Shown: positions 1 through 10,493, numbered from the stretch's first letter. The stretch: 64,000 nt of DNA from Kordiimonas marina (GCF_023006325.1 NZ_JAINDF010000005.1:310001-374000); one strand, 5' to 3'. The notes: a model not told the origin generated them from the sequence alone. Numbers and translations: made by a program.

Positions 1-2244
1 GGTGTAACCGGCCTGGCGCTTGCGGTCAGCTGCCACCAGCGAGCTGAAGCTGTGGCTGGCGGTCTGGATGCTACCCTGGATATAGGCGTCATAATTGCCG
101 ACCGTCCATTCGTAGCGGGCGCGCAGGTTGGCCTGGAACTTCGGCGTCAGCGGCAGCTGGCTGCCGACAGGGGCCAGTTCGATCGCCTGTGCCTTGGCTT
201 TCACCAGCTTGGCGTCATTGTAGGAGAAGGCGCCGAACACGGTCAGGTGGTCGGTGGCCAGCCAGCTGAAGTCACCCTCGACACCCTTGATGTGGGCATC
301 CGCCGAGTTCTCGATGAAGGTCAGGATCGAGACGTTCTGCGGGTCGAAACGTGAAATCTGCATGTCGGTCCAGTTGATGTAATAGGCATCGCCGTTGAAG
401 CGGAAGCTACCGTCGAACATCGTGGCTTTCCAACCTGCCTCATAGTTCTGCACGTTATCGGTGCCGTAGGTCACGCTGACTGTCGGGAAGCTCGGGTTGG
501 CCGACGGGATGCCGCCACCGCGGTTGAAACCGCCCGGGCGGTAGCCTTGCGAATAGGTCGCATAGAGAAGCAGGTCCTCGGTCGGGTGATAGCTGATGTT
601 CAGCTTGTAGATGGCATCGTGTGACTTCAAGGGCGCGGTGGTGTGGCCGCCTGAACGGTCATAGTCGCGGCCAAGGTCAAGGTCGACGGCGCTATTCTGG
701 AAAGGACCGGTCGCGAAGTTGGATGAGCCGGTAAAGTCCTGGCTGAGGTCATAGTAGCGCATACCGCCGGTGATGGTCAGCTTCTCTGGGATGATGTCGT
801 AGGAAAGTTCCCCGAAGAAGGCCAACTGGTCTTCCGTCCGCGTGATGTCGTTGAAGAAGGCAATGCCGGCCGGGCGGGTGCTCGGGTCGATATTGTTCGC
901 GGTCGAAATCGGCGCGTTCGGCAGGAAGCCAAGGTCCGGCGTGGCGACATAGTCGTAATTGTCCAGCGTCTTCAGCTTATAGTGATCGTAGAAGACACCG
1001 GCCGTCAGGCGCACACGGTACTCTTCCGGTGTTGTGAACCTGAGTTCCTGGGTGAAGCGGTTGTGATACTGCTTGCCCTTGAAGCCCTTGATCGGGTTGA
1101 GGCAGGCGCGAACCGCATCATAGGTACAGGTATAGTAGGCGATATAGGCGCCGGTGTTATTGTACCCGGTGTAGTCGATCGACTGGGTTACGTTCCGGTC
1201 CAGGTAGCCCCCGGTGTAGATGACATCCAGCATCGAAAGGCGGCCATGCATGGTCCAGGTGGTCAGCCCGAAGCTGTCCTGCAGCTTGTCGGGATAGTAG
1301 CGCTGGACTTCGAGGTCGCCGACGCTCGGGTCATAATCGAACACGCCGTCTGCGCCCAGGTCCTGCTGGGTGTGCTGGACCAGCAAGTCCCAATCGCTGT
1401 TGAAAACATATTTTGCGCCAACCCGGGCCCCGCGGTAGTAGCTGTCGTTGAAGTTCTTTTCAACGAGCGGGGTGTTGGTGGCCGACTTGTAGGTCGTGTT
1501 CGACGGCAGCCAGGACACGGCCGAGTTTTTGTTGACCTTCGGGTCGAGCGTGAAGGTGCCCGGCACGTTGTCGATATAGCCGCCATTGTTGACGCTATAG
1601 ACCACGCCGCGCATGGCGAACTTGTCTTCGACGATCGGTACGTTGATGTAGCCCTCGACAGATTCACTCATTTCACCGTGGCGGGTGAAGGAAACCTTGC
1701 CGGTGACACCGGCTTCGAATTCGTTCAGCCGCGGCTTCTTGGTGATGAGGCGGATGGTCCCGGCCTGCGAGCTGGCGCCGAACAGCGTGCCCTGCGGCCC
1801 AGGCAGCACTTCGATGCGCTCCAGGTCGGCGGCGTAGACATCCAGGTTACGGCCCGGTGCGGTGACCGGTTGCTCGTCCAGATACATCGCCACGTTCGGC
1901 TCGGTGCCCTGTGCGCCCGACAGCATCACGGTGATCGGCTGTACGGCCATGCCGCGGATGAAGACGGTCGACTGGCCGGGGCCGCGCCCGCCTGAGCTCA
2001 CGTTCGGCAGGAAGCGGATATAGTCGTCGAAGTTGCCGATATTCTGCTGTTTGATGTCTTTGCCGCTCATGGCTTGTACGGCGACCGGAACATCCTGCAT
2101 CTTGGCGGACCGCTTGGTGGCGGTGACGACGATTTCCTCGAAACCTTTCGAGGGGGCATCATCGGCGACGGCACTTGCATACGTCCCGGCCATAACCGGA
2201 ACAGATGCCAGCAACGCCAGCTTCAAGGCTTTGGTTCTGTTCAT
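1..2244 (-). CDS. TonB-dependent receptor, C-terminus cut by the window edge
   Basis: Outer-membrane receptor of the TonB-dependent family, expected to import a bulky substrate such as a siderophore, glycan or other ligand using TonB energy. 748 codons are open to the left edge without a stop, so the last strands of the barrel are missing. A signal peptide covers about residues 1-27 (MNRTKALKLALLASVP...), followed by a TonB box (FEEIVVTATKRS) and a plug domain containing RIEVLPGPQGTLFG and GTIRLITKKP. The later part shows the alternating aromatic pattern of barrel strands (e.g. LLLYATYSQGYRPGGFNRGG). The start at 2244 is followed by a clear signal peptide. The plug and barrel resemble the large receptor families abundant in sphingomonad- and Kordiimonas-like bacteria. 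The substrate cannot be told, and no transport or degradation genes lie beside it here. Confidence 0.93.
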   Translation of the reverse strand, partial: MNRTKALKLALLASVPVMAGTYASAVADDAPSKGFEEIVVTATKRSAKMQDVPVAVQAMSGKDIKQQNIGNFDDYIRFLPNVSSGGRGPGQSTVFIRGMAVQPITVMLSGAQGTEPNVAMYLDEQPVTAPGRNLDVYAADLERIEVLPGPQGTLFGASSQAGTIRLITKKPRLNEFEAGVTGKVSFTRHGEMSESVEGYINVPIVEDKFAMRGVVYSVNNGGYIDNVPGTFTLDPKVNKNSAVSWLPSNTTYKSATNTPLVEKNFNDSYYRGARVGAKYVFNSDWDLLVQHTQQDLGADGVFDYDPSVGDLEVQRYYPDKLQDSFGLTTWTMHGRLSMLDVIYTGGYLDRNVTQSIDYTGYNNTGAYIAYYTCTYDAVRACLNPIKGFKGKQYHNRFTQELRFTTPEEYRVRLTAGVFYDHYKLKTLDNYDYVATPDLGFLPNAPISTANNIDPSTRPAGIAFFNDITRTEDQLAFFGELSYDIIPEKLTITGGMRYYDLSQDFTGSSNFATGPFQNSAVDLDLGRDYDRSGGHTTAPLKSHDAIYKLNISYHPTEDLLLYATYSQGYRPGGFNRGGGIPSANPSFPTVSVTYGTDNVQNYEAGWKATMFDGSFRFNGDAYYINWTDMQISRFDPQNVSILTFIENSADAHIKGVEGDFSWLATDHLTVFGAFSYNDAKLVKAKAQAIELAPVGSQLPLTPKFQANLRARYEWTVGNYDAYIQGSIQTASHSFSSLVAADRKRQAGYT

Positions 2245-2762
2245 GACAGAAGTCTCTCCTTCCTGATTATTTACCCCCGAAGCCCCTATGGCTCACATCG
2301 GCTGACAACGAGGCGTTGTCGGTCACTGAGGGGAAACAATGGGGGGATTTTTATTTAGAATACGAATGACTGATAGGTACGGTACTTTGAGTTGATAGTA
2401 TATAAATCAGACCATAAAAACGCGATAAATCTACACTTTTGGCCTATTTGTGCGGCAATAAGGCAACATATTATGCTTTGTTTTCAAAATTTAACGCGAT
2501 TGGGCAGTCGAAGGCAGAACTGCGGTAATGAGGCCGCGTGTCAGGACGTGCCAGCCCCGCGATTCAAGGGGGTATGACATAAAACGGGTATGTCGGGAGA
2601 TGTGGCCGCCTGGGGTGTAGACCTAAGTCGCTCCGGGGTCGATCTCACTGATCTCAAGGATCGGAAAGGCATCCAGCCTTTCCGCATCCGTCGTTCTGTC
2701 CTCTTATCCTGCCTGCGCGCATGGCACGGGCAGGCGTTGTCCCGGACCTATATACCGGGCCT
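2245..2762. other. 518-base intergenic region
   Basis: Region between the TonB receptor start and the cusA stop; both genes read leftward. It holds the receptor's promoter region, with an AT-rich stretch at about 2340-2510. Two hairpins lie near the cusA end: CGGAAAGGC/GCCTTTCCG at 2662-2684, and CCCGG/CCGGG at 2741-2759 enclosing the sequence ACCTATATA. Neither is followed by a convincing T-run in the cusA direction. Short frames here have no ribosome binding site or recognisable protein, so I call no gene. Confidence 0.5.
2304..2320. promoter_or_regulatory. Inverted repeat upstream of TonB receptor
   Basis: GACAACG and CGTTGTC are separated by AGG, about 60 bases upstream of the receptor start. 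It could be an operator or a small 5' leader hairpin. No regulator is assigned. Confidence 0.35.
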
Positions 2763-5700
2763 TTATTCGTCCCCCGGGCCTTCAGCCCCTTCAACCTCCC
2801 GCCGTTTCCACAAGAGGTAAACCGCCGGGATCAGGAGGAGCGTGAGCACGGTGGCGCTGACCATGCCGCCGACCATGGGCGCGGCGATCCGGCGCATGAC
2901 CTCGGACCCCGTGCCGGTGCCGAGCATGATCGGCAACAGGCCTGCGATGATCACCGCCACCGTCATCATGATCGGGCGCACACGCAGGAGCGCACCGCGG
3001 ATGATGGCTTCCCGGAGGTCGGCACGGGTGAGCGTCCCGCCGTGGGTCTCCGCCCTGGTCTTCTCCCAGGCCTGGTTGAGATAAACGATCATGAGAACGC
3101 CGATCTCGACCGCGACGCCGGCAAGCGCGATGAAGCCGACCCCCACCGCGACCGACAGGTTATAGCCGAGGAGATACAGGAGCCAGATACCGCCGACGAG
3201 CGCGAGCGGTAGCGTGCCCATGATGATGAGGACGGCAGTCATATCGCGGAAGTTGATATAGAGGAGCAGCAGGATGATCACGAGCGTGACCGGCACCACC
3301 ACGCTCAGCTTCTGTTTCGCGCGCTGCATATATTCATACTGGCCGGACCAGCCGAGGGAGTAGCCGGCGGGCAGCTTGAGCTGGGTACGGACCGCAGCTT
3401 GTGCCCGTTCGACATAGCTGCCGATATCGGTGCCGTTGATGTCGATATAGATCCAGCCATTCAGTCGGGCGTTTTCGCTGCGGATGACGCCGGGGCCTTC
3501 GCTCACCTTGATGTCGGCGACCTGCCCGAGCGGGATGTTCTCGCCCCGCGCAGTGACGATCGGCAGCGTACGCAACCGTTCGACAGAATCGCGGTAGTCC
3601 TGCGGGTAGCGGAGGTTGACCGGATAGCGTTCCAGCCCTTCCACGCTTTCGGTCACCGTCATGCCGCCGATGGCGGTGCGGATCACGTCCTGCACATCAT
3701 CGATATTGAGGCCATAACGCGCGGCCTTCAGCCGGTTGATGTCAACATTGACATAGCGCCCGCCGGTGACCCGTTCGGCATAGACCGACGCCGTGCCCGG
3801 CACCTTACGGATGATGCCCTCGATCTGCTGGCCGATCTTGCTGATGGTCGCGAGGTCCGGCCCCGCCACTTTGATGCCCACCGGCGTCTTGATGCCGGTC
3901 GCCAGCATGTCGATGCGGTTCTTGATCGGCATGATCCAGACGTTGGTGAGGCTCGGCACCTGGACAAGGCGGTTCAGCTCGGCCTTCAGTTTTTCCGTGG
4001 TCATGCCCTTGCGCCACTGGTCCTTCGGCTTCAGCCGGATCGTGGTTTCGATCATGGTCAGCGGCGCTGGGTCGGTTGCGGTTTCGGCCCGGCCGGCCTT
4101 GCCGTAGACCGTTTCCACCTCCGGCACGGATTTGATCAGCTTGTTGGTCTGTTGCACAAGCTCGGCCACCTTGCCCGTCGAGATAGCCGGATAGGCGCTC
4201 GGCATATAGAGAAGGTCGCCTTCGTCCAGGTCGGGCATGAACTCGCTACCGATGTGTGAGAGCGGATAGACGGCGCTGGCGAGTGCGATGAGCGTTACCA
4301 CCACCATGGTTTTGGGGAAGCGGAGCGCGGCACCGATAAAGGGCCGGTAACCGGCGATGAGCGCGCGGTTGACCGGGTTCTTGTGCTCCGGCACTACATG
4401 GCCGCGAATGAAATAGCCCATCAGCACCGGGACCAGCGTGATCGACAGGCCGGCGGCCGCCGCCATCGCATAGGTTTTGGTGAAGGCAAGCGGATGGAAC
4501 AGCCGCCCCTCCTGGGCTTCGAGCGCGAAGATGGGCACGAAGCTGAAGGTGATGATGAGAAGCGAGAAGAAAAGCGGCGGTCCCACTTCGAGCGCGGCTT
4601 CGGTGACCACCTGCCAGCGGTTCTCCGCCGTGACCTCGGTCGCCTCCATATGTTTGTGGAAATTTTCGATCATCACGATGGTGGCGTCGACCATGGCGCC
4701 GATCGCGATGGCGATGCCGCCCAAGGACATGATGTTGGCGTTGATGCCCTGGCTGTTCATCACCACGATTGCCCCCAATATGCCGACCGGCAGGCTGAGC
4801 ACCACAACGAGCGATGAGCGCAGGTGAAAGAGGAACACCGCGCAGACGAGCGCCACCACCAGGAATTCCTCCAATAGCTTGTGGCTGAGCGTGTCGATAG
4901 CACGTTTGATCAGCGACGAGCGGTCGTAGGTCGTCACCACCTCCACGCCCGCGGGCAGGCTGCGCTTCAGCGTCTCAAGCTTGGCTTTCACCCGGTCGAT
5001 GGTCTTGAGGGCATTCTCGCCCCAACGCATGATGATGACGCCGCCGACGGCCTCGCCCTCGCCGTTCAGTTCACCGATGCCGCGCCTCAGTTCCGGCCCC
5101 ATGCGGATGTCGGCCACGTCCTTGAGGAGGATCGGCGTGCCGCCTTTAGTGACGCCGAGCGGGATGGCGGCGAGATCGGCCTCGCTTTTGATATAGCCGG
5201 AAGCGCGCACCATATATTCGGCTTCGGCCATCTCGATCACCCGGCCGCCGGTCTCCCGGTTGCCGTGCTGGATCGCCATCTTGACCTTCTGGAGCGGGAT
5301 ATCATAGGCGCGCAGGCGGTTGGGGTTCACAACCACCTGATACTGTTTGACCATGCCGCCGATGGTGGCGACTTCGGAGACACCTTCCACCGTCTGCAGT
5401 TCATATTTCAGGAACCAGTCCTGAATGCTGCGGAGCTGAGCCAGGTCATGTTTTCCGGTGCGGTCAACAAGCGCATATTGATAGACCCAGCCAACGCCGG
5501 TGGCATCGGGGCCAAGGGCGGAGCGCGCTTCCTTCGGCAGGGTCGGCGCCACCTTGCTCAGATACTCCATCACGCGGGACCGCGCCCAATAGAGGTCCGT
5601 TCCGTCCTTGAAGATGACATAGACGTAGGAGTCGTTGAAAAAGCTGTAGCCGCGCACGGTTACCGCCCCCGGCACCGATAGCATCGCGGTCGTGAGCGGA

Positions 5701-5900
5701 TAGGTGACCTGGTCCTCCACCACCTGGGGGGCCTGACCGGGGTAGGTGGTCTTGACGATCACCTGCACGTCGGAAAGGTCCGGGATGGCATCGAGCGGCG
5801 TTTTGGTGGCCGAATAGACACCCCAGGCGGCAAACAGCAGCGTCAGGATGACGACGAGAAAGCGGTTCTCGACCGACCAGCGGATTATCTTCGCAATCAT
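2763..5900 (-). CDS. cusA: Copper/silver efflux RND pump CusA
   Basis: Inner-membrane RND proton antiporter of the heavy-metal efflux family, 1,045 residues (normal length), that drives Cu(I)/Ag(I) out through CusB and CusC. The specificity call rests on residues: the three methionines that bind Cu/Ag in E. coli CusA (M573, M623, M672) align with M566 (GDLLYMPS), M616 ([10 protein letters not shown]) and M665 ([11 protein letters not shown]), each offset by seven. The proton-relay aspartate of TM4 is present as D405 ([13 protein letters not shown]). The RND N-terminus ([17 protein letters not shown]) and the repeated porter-domain pattern are intact. It is the last gene of the leftward operon, 13 bases after cusB. 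Zinc/cobalt/cadmium CzcA homologues lack this methionine trio, so Cu/Ag is well supported. No metal-sensing two-component system is in the window. Confidence 0.96.
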   Translation of the reverse strand: MIAKIIRWSVENRFLVVILTLLFAAWGVYSATKTPLDAIPDLSDVQVIVKTTYPGQAPQVVEDQVTYPLTTAMLSVPGAVTVRGYSFFNDSYVYVIFKDGTDLYWARSRVMEYLSKVAPTLPKEARSALGPDATGVGWVYQYALVDRTGKHDLAQLRSIQDWFLKYELQTVEGVSEVATIGGMVKQYQVVVNPNRLRAYDIPLQKVKMAIQHGNRETGGRVIEMAEAEYMVRASGYIKSEADLAAIPLGVTKGGTPILLKDVADIRMGPELRRGIGELNGEGEAVGGVIIMRWGENALKTIDRVKAKLETLKRSLPAGVEVVTTYDRSSLIKRAIDTLSHKLLEEFLVVALVCAVFLFHLRSSLVVVLSLPVGILGAIVVMNSQGINANIMSLGGIAIAIGAMVDATIVMIENFHKHMEATEVTAENRWQVVTEAALEVGPPLFFSLLIITFSFVPIFALEAQEGRLFHPLAFTKTYAMAAAAGLSITLVPVLMGYFIRGHVVPEHKNPVNRALIAGYRPFIGAALRFPKTMVVVTLIALASAVYPLSHIGSEFMPDLDEGDLLYMPSAYPAISTGKVAELVQQTNKLIKSVPEVETVYGKAGRAETATDPAPLTMIETTIRLKPKDQWRKGMTTEKLKAELNRLVQVPSLTNVWIMPIKNRIDMLATGIKTPVGIKVAGPDLATISKIGQQIEGIIRKVPGTASVYAERVTGGRYVNVDINRLKAARYGLNIDDVQDVIRTAIGGMTVTESVEGLERYPVNLRYPQDYRDSVERLRTLPIVTARGENIPLGQVADIKVSEGPGVIRSENARLNGWIYIDINGTDIGSYVERAQAAVRTQLKLPAGYSLGWSGQYEYMQRAKQKLSVVVPVTLVIILLLLYINFRDMTAVLIIMGTLPLALVGGIWLLYLLGYNLSVAVGVGFIALAGVAVEIGVLMIVYLNQAWEKTRAETHGGTLTRADLREAIIRGALLRVRPIMMTVAVIIAGLLPIMLGTGTGSEVMRRIAAPMVGGMVSATVLTLLLIPAVYLLWKRREVEGAEGPGDE

Positions 5901-5913
5901 GTCCGTCTCCGCC

Positions 5914-7413
5914 TCACATCTTCATCGCGTGGGTGATGACATAGCGGCCGTCCTCACCCCGTTTCAGGGTAAAATGCAGCCGGTCTCCGACCTTGAAGCC
6001 GCTGAGGTCGACATCCTCGGCAACGTCGAAATCCATGGTCATGGCAGGCCAGCCGAGCGCCTTGATCGGCCCATGCGCCAGCGTGACTTTATGGCCGCTT
6101 GGCAGCGCCTTCAGGGTCCCCATCGCGGAGACGCCGGGCTGAGCATCGGCTTTTGGGGCGGCGGGGTCTGTCGCCATGGCCGGGAGGGCACGGATTTTCT
6201 CACCCGGGTCCAGAAGCCGGGTCAGCGCGCTGTTTGCGCTGGCTTCGGAATCGATCAGGAACTGGCCGGAGGTCACGACGTCCTCACCAGCCTTCAGCCC
6301 GGCGCGGATCGCGACCCGGTCACCGCTTTCCATGCCGGCGATCACCTCGGCGGGGCGGAAGCGGTCGCCCCCGAGCGCCAGGATCACCCGGTCCATCTTG
6401 CCGGTGCGGATGAGCGCCTCGCGCGGGATGGTGACCACACCCTTGACCGGCGCGGCTTCGATGATGATTTCGCCATACATGTTGGGCCTCAAGCGCCCGT
6501 CCTTGTTGTCAAAGGCCAGCCGCACCTGCAGCGTGCGGGTGCCGGCATCCAGAAGCGGGTAGATATAATCGACCGTGCCCCTCAAGGTCTCACCCGGGAA
6601 GGCGTCCAGCGTCATTGAGACCGGCTGGCCCTTTTTCACCCACCCCGCCTGGCTTTCGAACACATCGACCTTGACCCACACGACCGAAAGGTCGGCGAGC
6701 GAAAAGACCGTAGTGGCCGGTTTCACATACATGCCCTCGGCAATCGGCAGGGCGAGGATCACACCATCCTGCGGCGCCCGCACCTCGACAAGCTGGCGGA
6801 TCTTGCGGCTGCGCTTCAGCGTATCTATTTGGCCCGCGTCCATGCCGAGCGCCGCCAGGCGGTCACGCGAGGCATCGATAAGCCCGTTTTGGCCAAGCCG
6901 GAGGGCCTGCACATATTCGGCCTGGGCGTTGACTAGCTCGGGTGAGTAAAGCTCGAAGATGAGCTCGCCCTTTTTCACCTGTTCGCCCTCGGCCTTGCGG
7001 TAGAGCTTCTCGATCCAGCCGGCGGTGCGCACATGCACGTGGGAGGTCTTGTTCTCATCCACCGCCACATAGCCGACGGTGTTGATCTCCCGCGCCAGGT
7101 CGCCGGTTTCCGCGGTGGCGGTTCGCACACCGATATTGTTGACGACCGCCGGGTCGATCCTGAGTGCGTCCTTGCTGTCCGCCGCTTCATCGGCATAGAC
7201 CGGCACAAGGTCCATGCCCATGGGCGATTTTCCCGGCTTGTCGCGCTTGTAGTTGGCGTCCATCGGCGCCACCCAATACAGAATTTCGCGCTCTTTCTTC
7301 GCCTTGCCCGCAATCGGGGGCACGGGCGGCGGGCTCGTGGTGATCACGCCCACGCCATAGCCGAGGGCGATACCGGCGACCAGCGTCGCGGCGATGAGTA
7401 GGTTCTTATTCAT
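5914..7413 (-). CDS. cusB: Membrane-fusion protein CusB with C-terminal CusF domain
   Basis: Periplasmic adaptor joining CusA to CusC, 499 residues. An N-terminal membrane anchor/signal (residues 1-25) leads into a heavy-metal-binding module around residues 44-74 ([21 protein letters not shown]), then the lipoyl, hairpin and beta-barrel adaptor core. Residues 430-499 form a fused CusF-like copper chaperone: H447, W455, M458 and M460 reproduce exactly the spacing of E. coli CusF H36, W44, M47 and M49, where Trp caps the Cu(I) in a cation-pi contact. In E. coli, CusF is a separate protein; CusB-CusF fusions are known in other bacteria. The gene overlaps cusC by 8 bases and precedes cusA by 13, so the three are co-transcribed and coupled. 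Confidence 0.95.
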   Translation of the reverse strand: MNKNLLIAATLVAGIALGYGVGVITTSPPPVPPIAGKAKKEREILYWVAPMDANYKRDKPGKSPMGMDLVPVYADEAADSKDALRIDPAVVNNIGVRTATAETGDLAREINTVGYVAVDENKTSHVHVRTAGWIEKLYRKAEGEQVKKGELIFELYSPELVNAQAEYVQALRLGQNGLIDASRDRLAALGMDAGQIDTLKRSRKIRQLVEVRAPQDGVILALPIAEGMYVKPATTVFSLADLSVVWVKVDVFESQAGWVKKGQPVSMTLDAFPGETLRGTVDYIYPLLDAGTRTLQVRLAFDNKDGRLRPNMYGEIIIEAAPVKGVVTIPREALIRTGKMDRVILALGGDRFRPAEVIAGMESGDRVAIRAGLKAGEDVVTSGQFLIDSEASANSALTRLLDPGEKIRALPAMATDPAAPKADAQPGVSAMGTLKALPSGHKVTLAHGPIKALGWPAMTMDFDVAEDVDLSGFKVGDRLHFTLKRGEDGRYVITHAMKM

Positions 7414-8698
7414 TGTTTTCCCCCTCGAGGAACAGCAGCCGGGCCTGGGCCTTATAGCGGTCGGTCTCCAGCTTCAGGAGCGTGAGTTCGGTATTGAGTT
7501 CGGCGAGCCGGGTGCGGATAAGCTCCGGAAAGTCGGTCACGCCGCTTCTATAGGACAGGACCGAGGCCTCGGCGGTGTCTTTCGCCCGTTTGATGACGGC
7601 GGATTTATAGAGCGTGATGCGCTTGCCGGTCTCCTGCCAGTCGGCATAGGCGGTATCCAGCTTTTCCCTGAGGTCCCGCAGCGTGGCATCCTCGCTCAGC
7701 GTGGCGGCCTGGCGCGCTTTCTTGGCGGCGGCGGCCATCTTGTCCTGGCGCTTGCCGGTAAAGATGGGCAGGTCCATGGTCACGCCGACCGAGGCGAAGT
7801 CCGCCCGGTCGCTGCCGCGGGCGCCATAGCCCACATTCACGGCCCAGCCGGGTTTATATTGCTCGTGCGCGATATCCACGTCGCGCGCGGCCGCGTCGGT
7901 CTTGGCGGCCAATATCCGGACAGCCGGATGCTGCGGCAGCAGTTTCGCTATGACATCCCGGGCGTCCGGGTGTGTCATGGCCGGCCAGGAGGGTGATACC
8001 GTCCGGGCCGCGGCGGCGGTGCCGATCCGGCGGCTGAGCCGCGCCCGGGCCATGGCTTCACCGCGCCCGATCGCCACCAGCTTGTCGTCGAGGAGGCTGA
8101 GCTCAAGCTCGGCGCGCAGGATATCCTGGCTGTTGCTGCGACCGGTGGCATAGACGGCGCGCACCACTTCAATGAGTTCCTTCACCGCCTGCCGGCTCTT
8201 GCGTACCTCCTGGGCGGCATGAACCCAGTAATAGAGGTCCAGCCAGTTCGCCCGGGTATCCAGCACCACCTCGCGCTGGCGCAGCGCGGTCATGAAGCGT
8301 TCGCCTTCCGCCATCGCCGTCATCTTCTGGCGCTTATAGTCCAGCGTCTTACCCTTGGGAAAAGCCTGGCTCAGCCCGACCTGGATCTGGGTCATCGGCT
8401 CCTGCGTATAGCTGAAGCTATCGGTCGGCCAGTTGGCGAGACCAACCTTGAGCTTGGGGTCGGGCAGCTGCGCCGCCGCAGTCGCCTGGTCGTCGAGCGC
8501 GGATGCCCGTTCACCCGGTTCAAGCAGGTAGGGGTCGTCGGAATGGAGCGCCAGCCGTACCGCCTCCTCAAGCGTCAGCGCGGGGGCAGCGGCCGGCTTC
8601 TGGGAAGCTGCCGCTTCCGGACTGGTGATCGGTTCTGCCGCGGAAACCGAAAGCGAAAACGCCAGGGCGGCCGCTGTTGCGAACATGATTCTGGCCAT
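7406..8698 (-). CDS. cusC: Outer-membrane efflux channel, TolC/CusC family
   Basis: TolC-family outer-membrane channel that completes the Cu/Ag efflux complex. It has a signal peptide (MARIMFATAAALAFSLSVSA), then two OEP repeats with long helices (e.g. QEVVLDTRANWLDLYYWVHAA; LREKLDTAYADWQETGKRI). The length of 430 residues fits the CzcC/CusC branch. The ATG at 8698 is preferred over an upstream TTG at 8716, because AGAGG lies 7 bases before the ATG and the signal peptide begins there. No lipobox Cys is seen, unlike E. coli CusC, so lipid anchoring is not expected. The gene overlaps the start of cusB. Assignment to copper rests on its operon partners; the channel alone does not reveal the substrate. 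Confidence 0.92.
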   Translation of the reverse strand: MARIMFATAAALAFSLSVSAAEPITSPEAAASQKPAAAPALTLEEAVRLALHSDDPYLLEPGERASALDDQATAAAQLPDPKLKVGLANWPTDSFSYTQEPMTQIQVGLSQAFPKGKTLDYKRQKMTAMAEGERFMTALRQREVVLDTRANWLDLYYWVHAAQEVRKSRQAVKELIEVVRAVYATGRSNSQDILRAELELSLLDDKLVAIGRGEAMARARLSRRIGTAAAARTVSPSWPAMTHPDARDVIAKLLPQHPAVRILAAKTDAAARDVDIAHEQYKPGWAVNVGYGARGSDRADFASVGVTMDLPIFTGKRQDKMAAAAKKARQAATLSEDATLRDLREKLDTAYADWQETGKRITLYKSAVIKRAKDTAEASVLSYRSGVTDFPELIRTRLAELNTELTLLKLETDRYKAQARLLFLEGENNE

Positions 8699-8794
8699 GG
8701 ATATACCTCTGTTCAAAAAGTCGGTTTGTCATGCCCGTGGCGCATTTCCACCACCAGCATGAACACAACAGGGCAGGGGCGAAGACGCGCCTGC

Positions 8795-9160
8795 TTAAAC
8801 GAACAGAGAGATGCGTGGAGGGGGTGTATGCAGTTTCGGGCTGACCGGTGACGCGGTCACCGGAGCAACATGATACAGGGGACGCGTAACGGGCTGGGCC
8901 TGTTCAAAAACCGGCGCAGCGGGAAGCAGGAAGGAGCCGGCGGCAGTGACGCCACACATGACCTGGCAGCCTTTAGGACATCCGGGGCACGCTTTCCCGG
9001 CCTGCATCTGCATAGGCCCGGTGTGGGCGGATGCAGCCATGGCGGTGCCATGCGGGCAGCAGCCATGCGACAGCTCAGCTGCCGCGGCGGGTGCCACGGC
9101 CATAGCGAATGCCACAATCAGGGCAACCGATAGATGCCTTATGTCTTTCAGAAGCTGCAT
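8795..9160 (-). CDS. Small secreted Cys/His-rich protein, CopL-like, probable copper-binding
   Basis: Predicted 121-residue exported protein at the head of the copper operon. A signal peptide (MQLLKDIRHLSVALIVAFAM...APAAAA) is followed by a metal-ligand-rich segment with HGCCPHG, a run of Met/His (HTGPMQMQ) and CPGCPKGCQVMCG. The composition and position match small periplasmic copper-resistance proteins of the CopL/DUF2946 type, but I recognise no diagnostic family motif and give no symbol. The open frame extends to a GTG at 9217. I chose the ATG at 9160 because the signal peptide begins there and a promoter-like sequence ends just upstream. The C-terminus carries PPPRISLFV, rich in proline. 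It probably buffers or senses periplasmic copper. Confidence 0.7.
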   Translation of the reverse strand: MQLLKDIRHLSVALIVAFAMAVAPAAAAELSHGCCPHGTAMAASAHTGPMQMQAGKACPGCPKGCQVMCGVTAAGSFLLPAAPVFEQAQPVTRPLYHVAPVTASPVSPKLHTPPPRISLFV

Positions 9161-9167
9161 ATACACA

Positions 9168-9198
9168 AGCCTATCGTACACCGGACCTATATTGTCAA
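9168..9198 (-). promoter_or_regulatory. Promoter with 19-base spacer, MerR/CueR-type geometry
   Basis: Reading leftward, TTGACA (9198-9193) and TAGGCT (9173-9168) are separated by 19 bases, the elongated spacing typical of MerR/CueR-controlled metal promoters. The -10 box ends 7 bases before the ATG at 9160, so the transcript could be nearly leaderless. No strong dyad is visible in the spacer and no cueR gene is in the window. Confidence 0.4.
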
Positions 9199-9334
9199 TC
9201 TTGGCGGCGCTTTTCACAAGGAGTTGAAACCTTGAGGACAGCGAGCTTCATGGCCGGGATTTTTTCGTCGGGCGTGTCGCCTGGACGTTCGCAGCGGGGC
9301 TGACCGGGTGGTTGTTCCATCCCCGGCAGCTGGG

Positions 9335-10423
9335 TCAGGTTACAAGATTCGCGATCCAGAATTCATATTTTCGATCGCCGAAAGCCGCGGTTTTGTTGAG
9401 CAAACCCGGGCGACCGGATGCTTCGGCGAGATAAAACTCGCGTGTTTCTGTCGGGGAAAAGCCGAACTGCTGCTTATAGGCGCGGGCGAAGCTGCTTTGG
9501 TCGGAGAAGCCCAGCGAATAGGCGATCGATTTGACCGACCGTGCCGTCGGGCTGCTGTTCAACAACCGCCTGGCGACCAGAAGCCGCCGGTTGCGGACCA
9601 GGGCCATGACCCCGCCGATGGGCCGGCATATCCGGAATAGGGACGCGCGCGACACACCTATATGCCGGGCGATCATGTCGGGATCCAGCGTGGTCAAATG
9701 GATGTTTTTGTCGATAAATTGCTTCACTGTCATCAGGGCAGCCTGATCCAGAACGCTGCCGACCTTGTCGACCGTATCGGGCGCTTTGCCCACGGTAACC
9801 GCGAGGAGTTCCAGCGTTGGGTCCACCAGCGCACCGGCGTCTTCCGGGGCGAGGCTCGAGGCGTTCTGGTACATGGTCATGATATAGTTGCGCAGGATAA
9901 GGTTGAGTGGCGTGTTGGCCTTCAGGACATGCAGATGCAGGGTGTGAAGCGCCGGCATGAAGGTTTCAAGCCGGTCCCTGGCAATGACCAGGCTCATGTT
10001 ATCGAACACGCCACGTCCCGCGCCTGAGCGTGCCGCATTCGGGTTCGCGATCGAATTCAGCTCCTGCGCCATATCGATGATCTGGATGTCGCCGGGGCTC
10101 GTGCGCACAATGCCGTTCGGGGTCAGGAGCGTATTGTCCCCCTCCATATAGAACTGGATGAGGATGTGATCCATATTGTGCCGCGCGACCGTTTTCTTGT
10201 CGCGCGCGAAGGCCTGGCCGTTGGTCCTGCACCGGGCAAACATCAACGGGCCGATCATGTAACTTTCGACATCCGCCTCGAAGCTCTGTGCCAGGGTGTT
10301 TTCGGTTGGGTTAACCTCAAAAATAGCTGAAATACTGTCTTCCCAGGCATCGTATTTATGCTTGGGATCCAAGGCCTGCGTACTGAAATGAGAACGGTCG
10401 ATCACCGATGCGGTATCGGGCAT
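9335..10423 (-). CDS. AraC-family transcriptional regulator
   Basis: DNA-binding regulator of 362 residues. The N-terminal two-thirds resembles the AraC 'binding-2' sensor domain (SPGDIQIIDMAQELNS...). Residues of roughly 255-350 form the AraC double helix-turn-helix: first HTH DMIARHIGVSRASLFRICR, second HTH SVKSIAYSLGFSDQSSFARAYKQQFGFSPTE, the latter carrying the family signature. The gene is divergent from the TIGR03032-like gene and the large repeat protein, with a 227-base gap containing a palindrome (10494-10508), so these are the likeliest targets. It is convergent with nothing obvious and separate from the copper operon. The effector is unknown. Confidence 0.92.
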   Translation of the reverse strand: MPDTASVIDRSHFSTQALDPKHKYDAWEDSISAIFEVNPTENTLAQSFEADVESYMIGPLMFARCRTNGQAFARDKKTVARHNMDHILIQFYMEGDNTLLTPNGIVRTSPGDIQIIDMAQELNSIANPNAARSGAGRGVFDNMSLVIARDRLETFMPALHTLHLHVLKANTPLNLILRNYIMTMYQNASSLAPEDAGALVDPTLELLAVTVGKAPDTVDKVGSVLDQAALMTVKQFIDKNIHLTTLDPDMIARHIGVSRASLFRICRPIGGVMALVRNRRLLVARRLLNSSPTARSVKSIAYSLGFSDQSSFARAYKQQFGFSPTETREFYLAEASGRPGLLNKTAAFGDRKYEFWIANLVT

Positions 10424-10493
10424 ATTCTGCTCACGTTCATGATTACTTCCAATGTTCTAATACCAAGTCACGCGGCAGATCACACTATATTTG

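Noticed and set aside
2392-2820. Small frames between the TonB receptor and cusA
   Set aside because: No ribosome binding sites; amino-acid composition random; one runs into the end of cusA.
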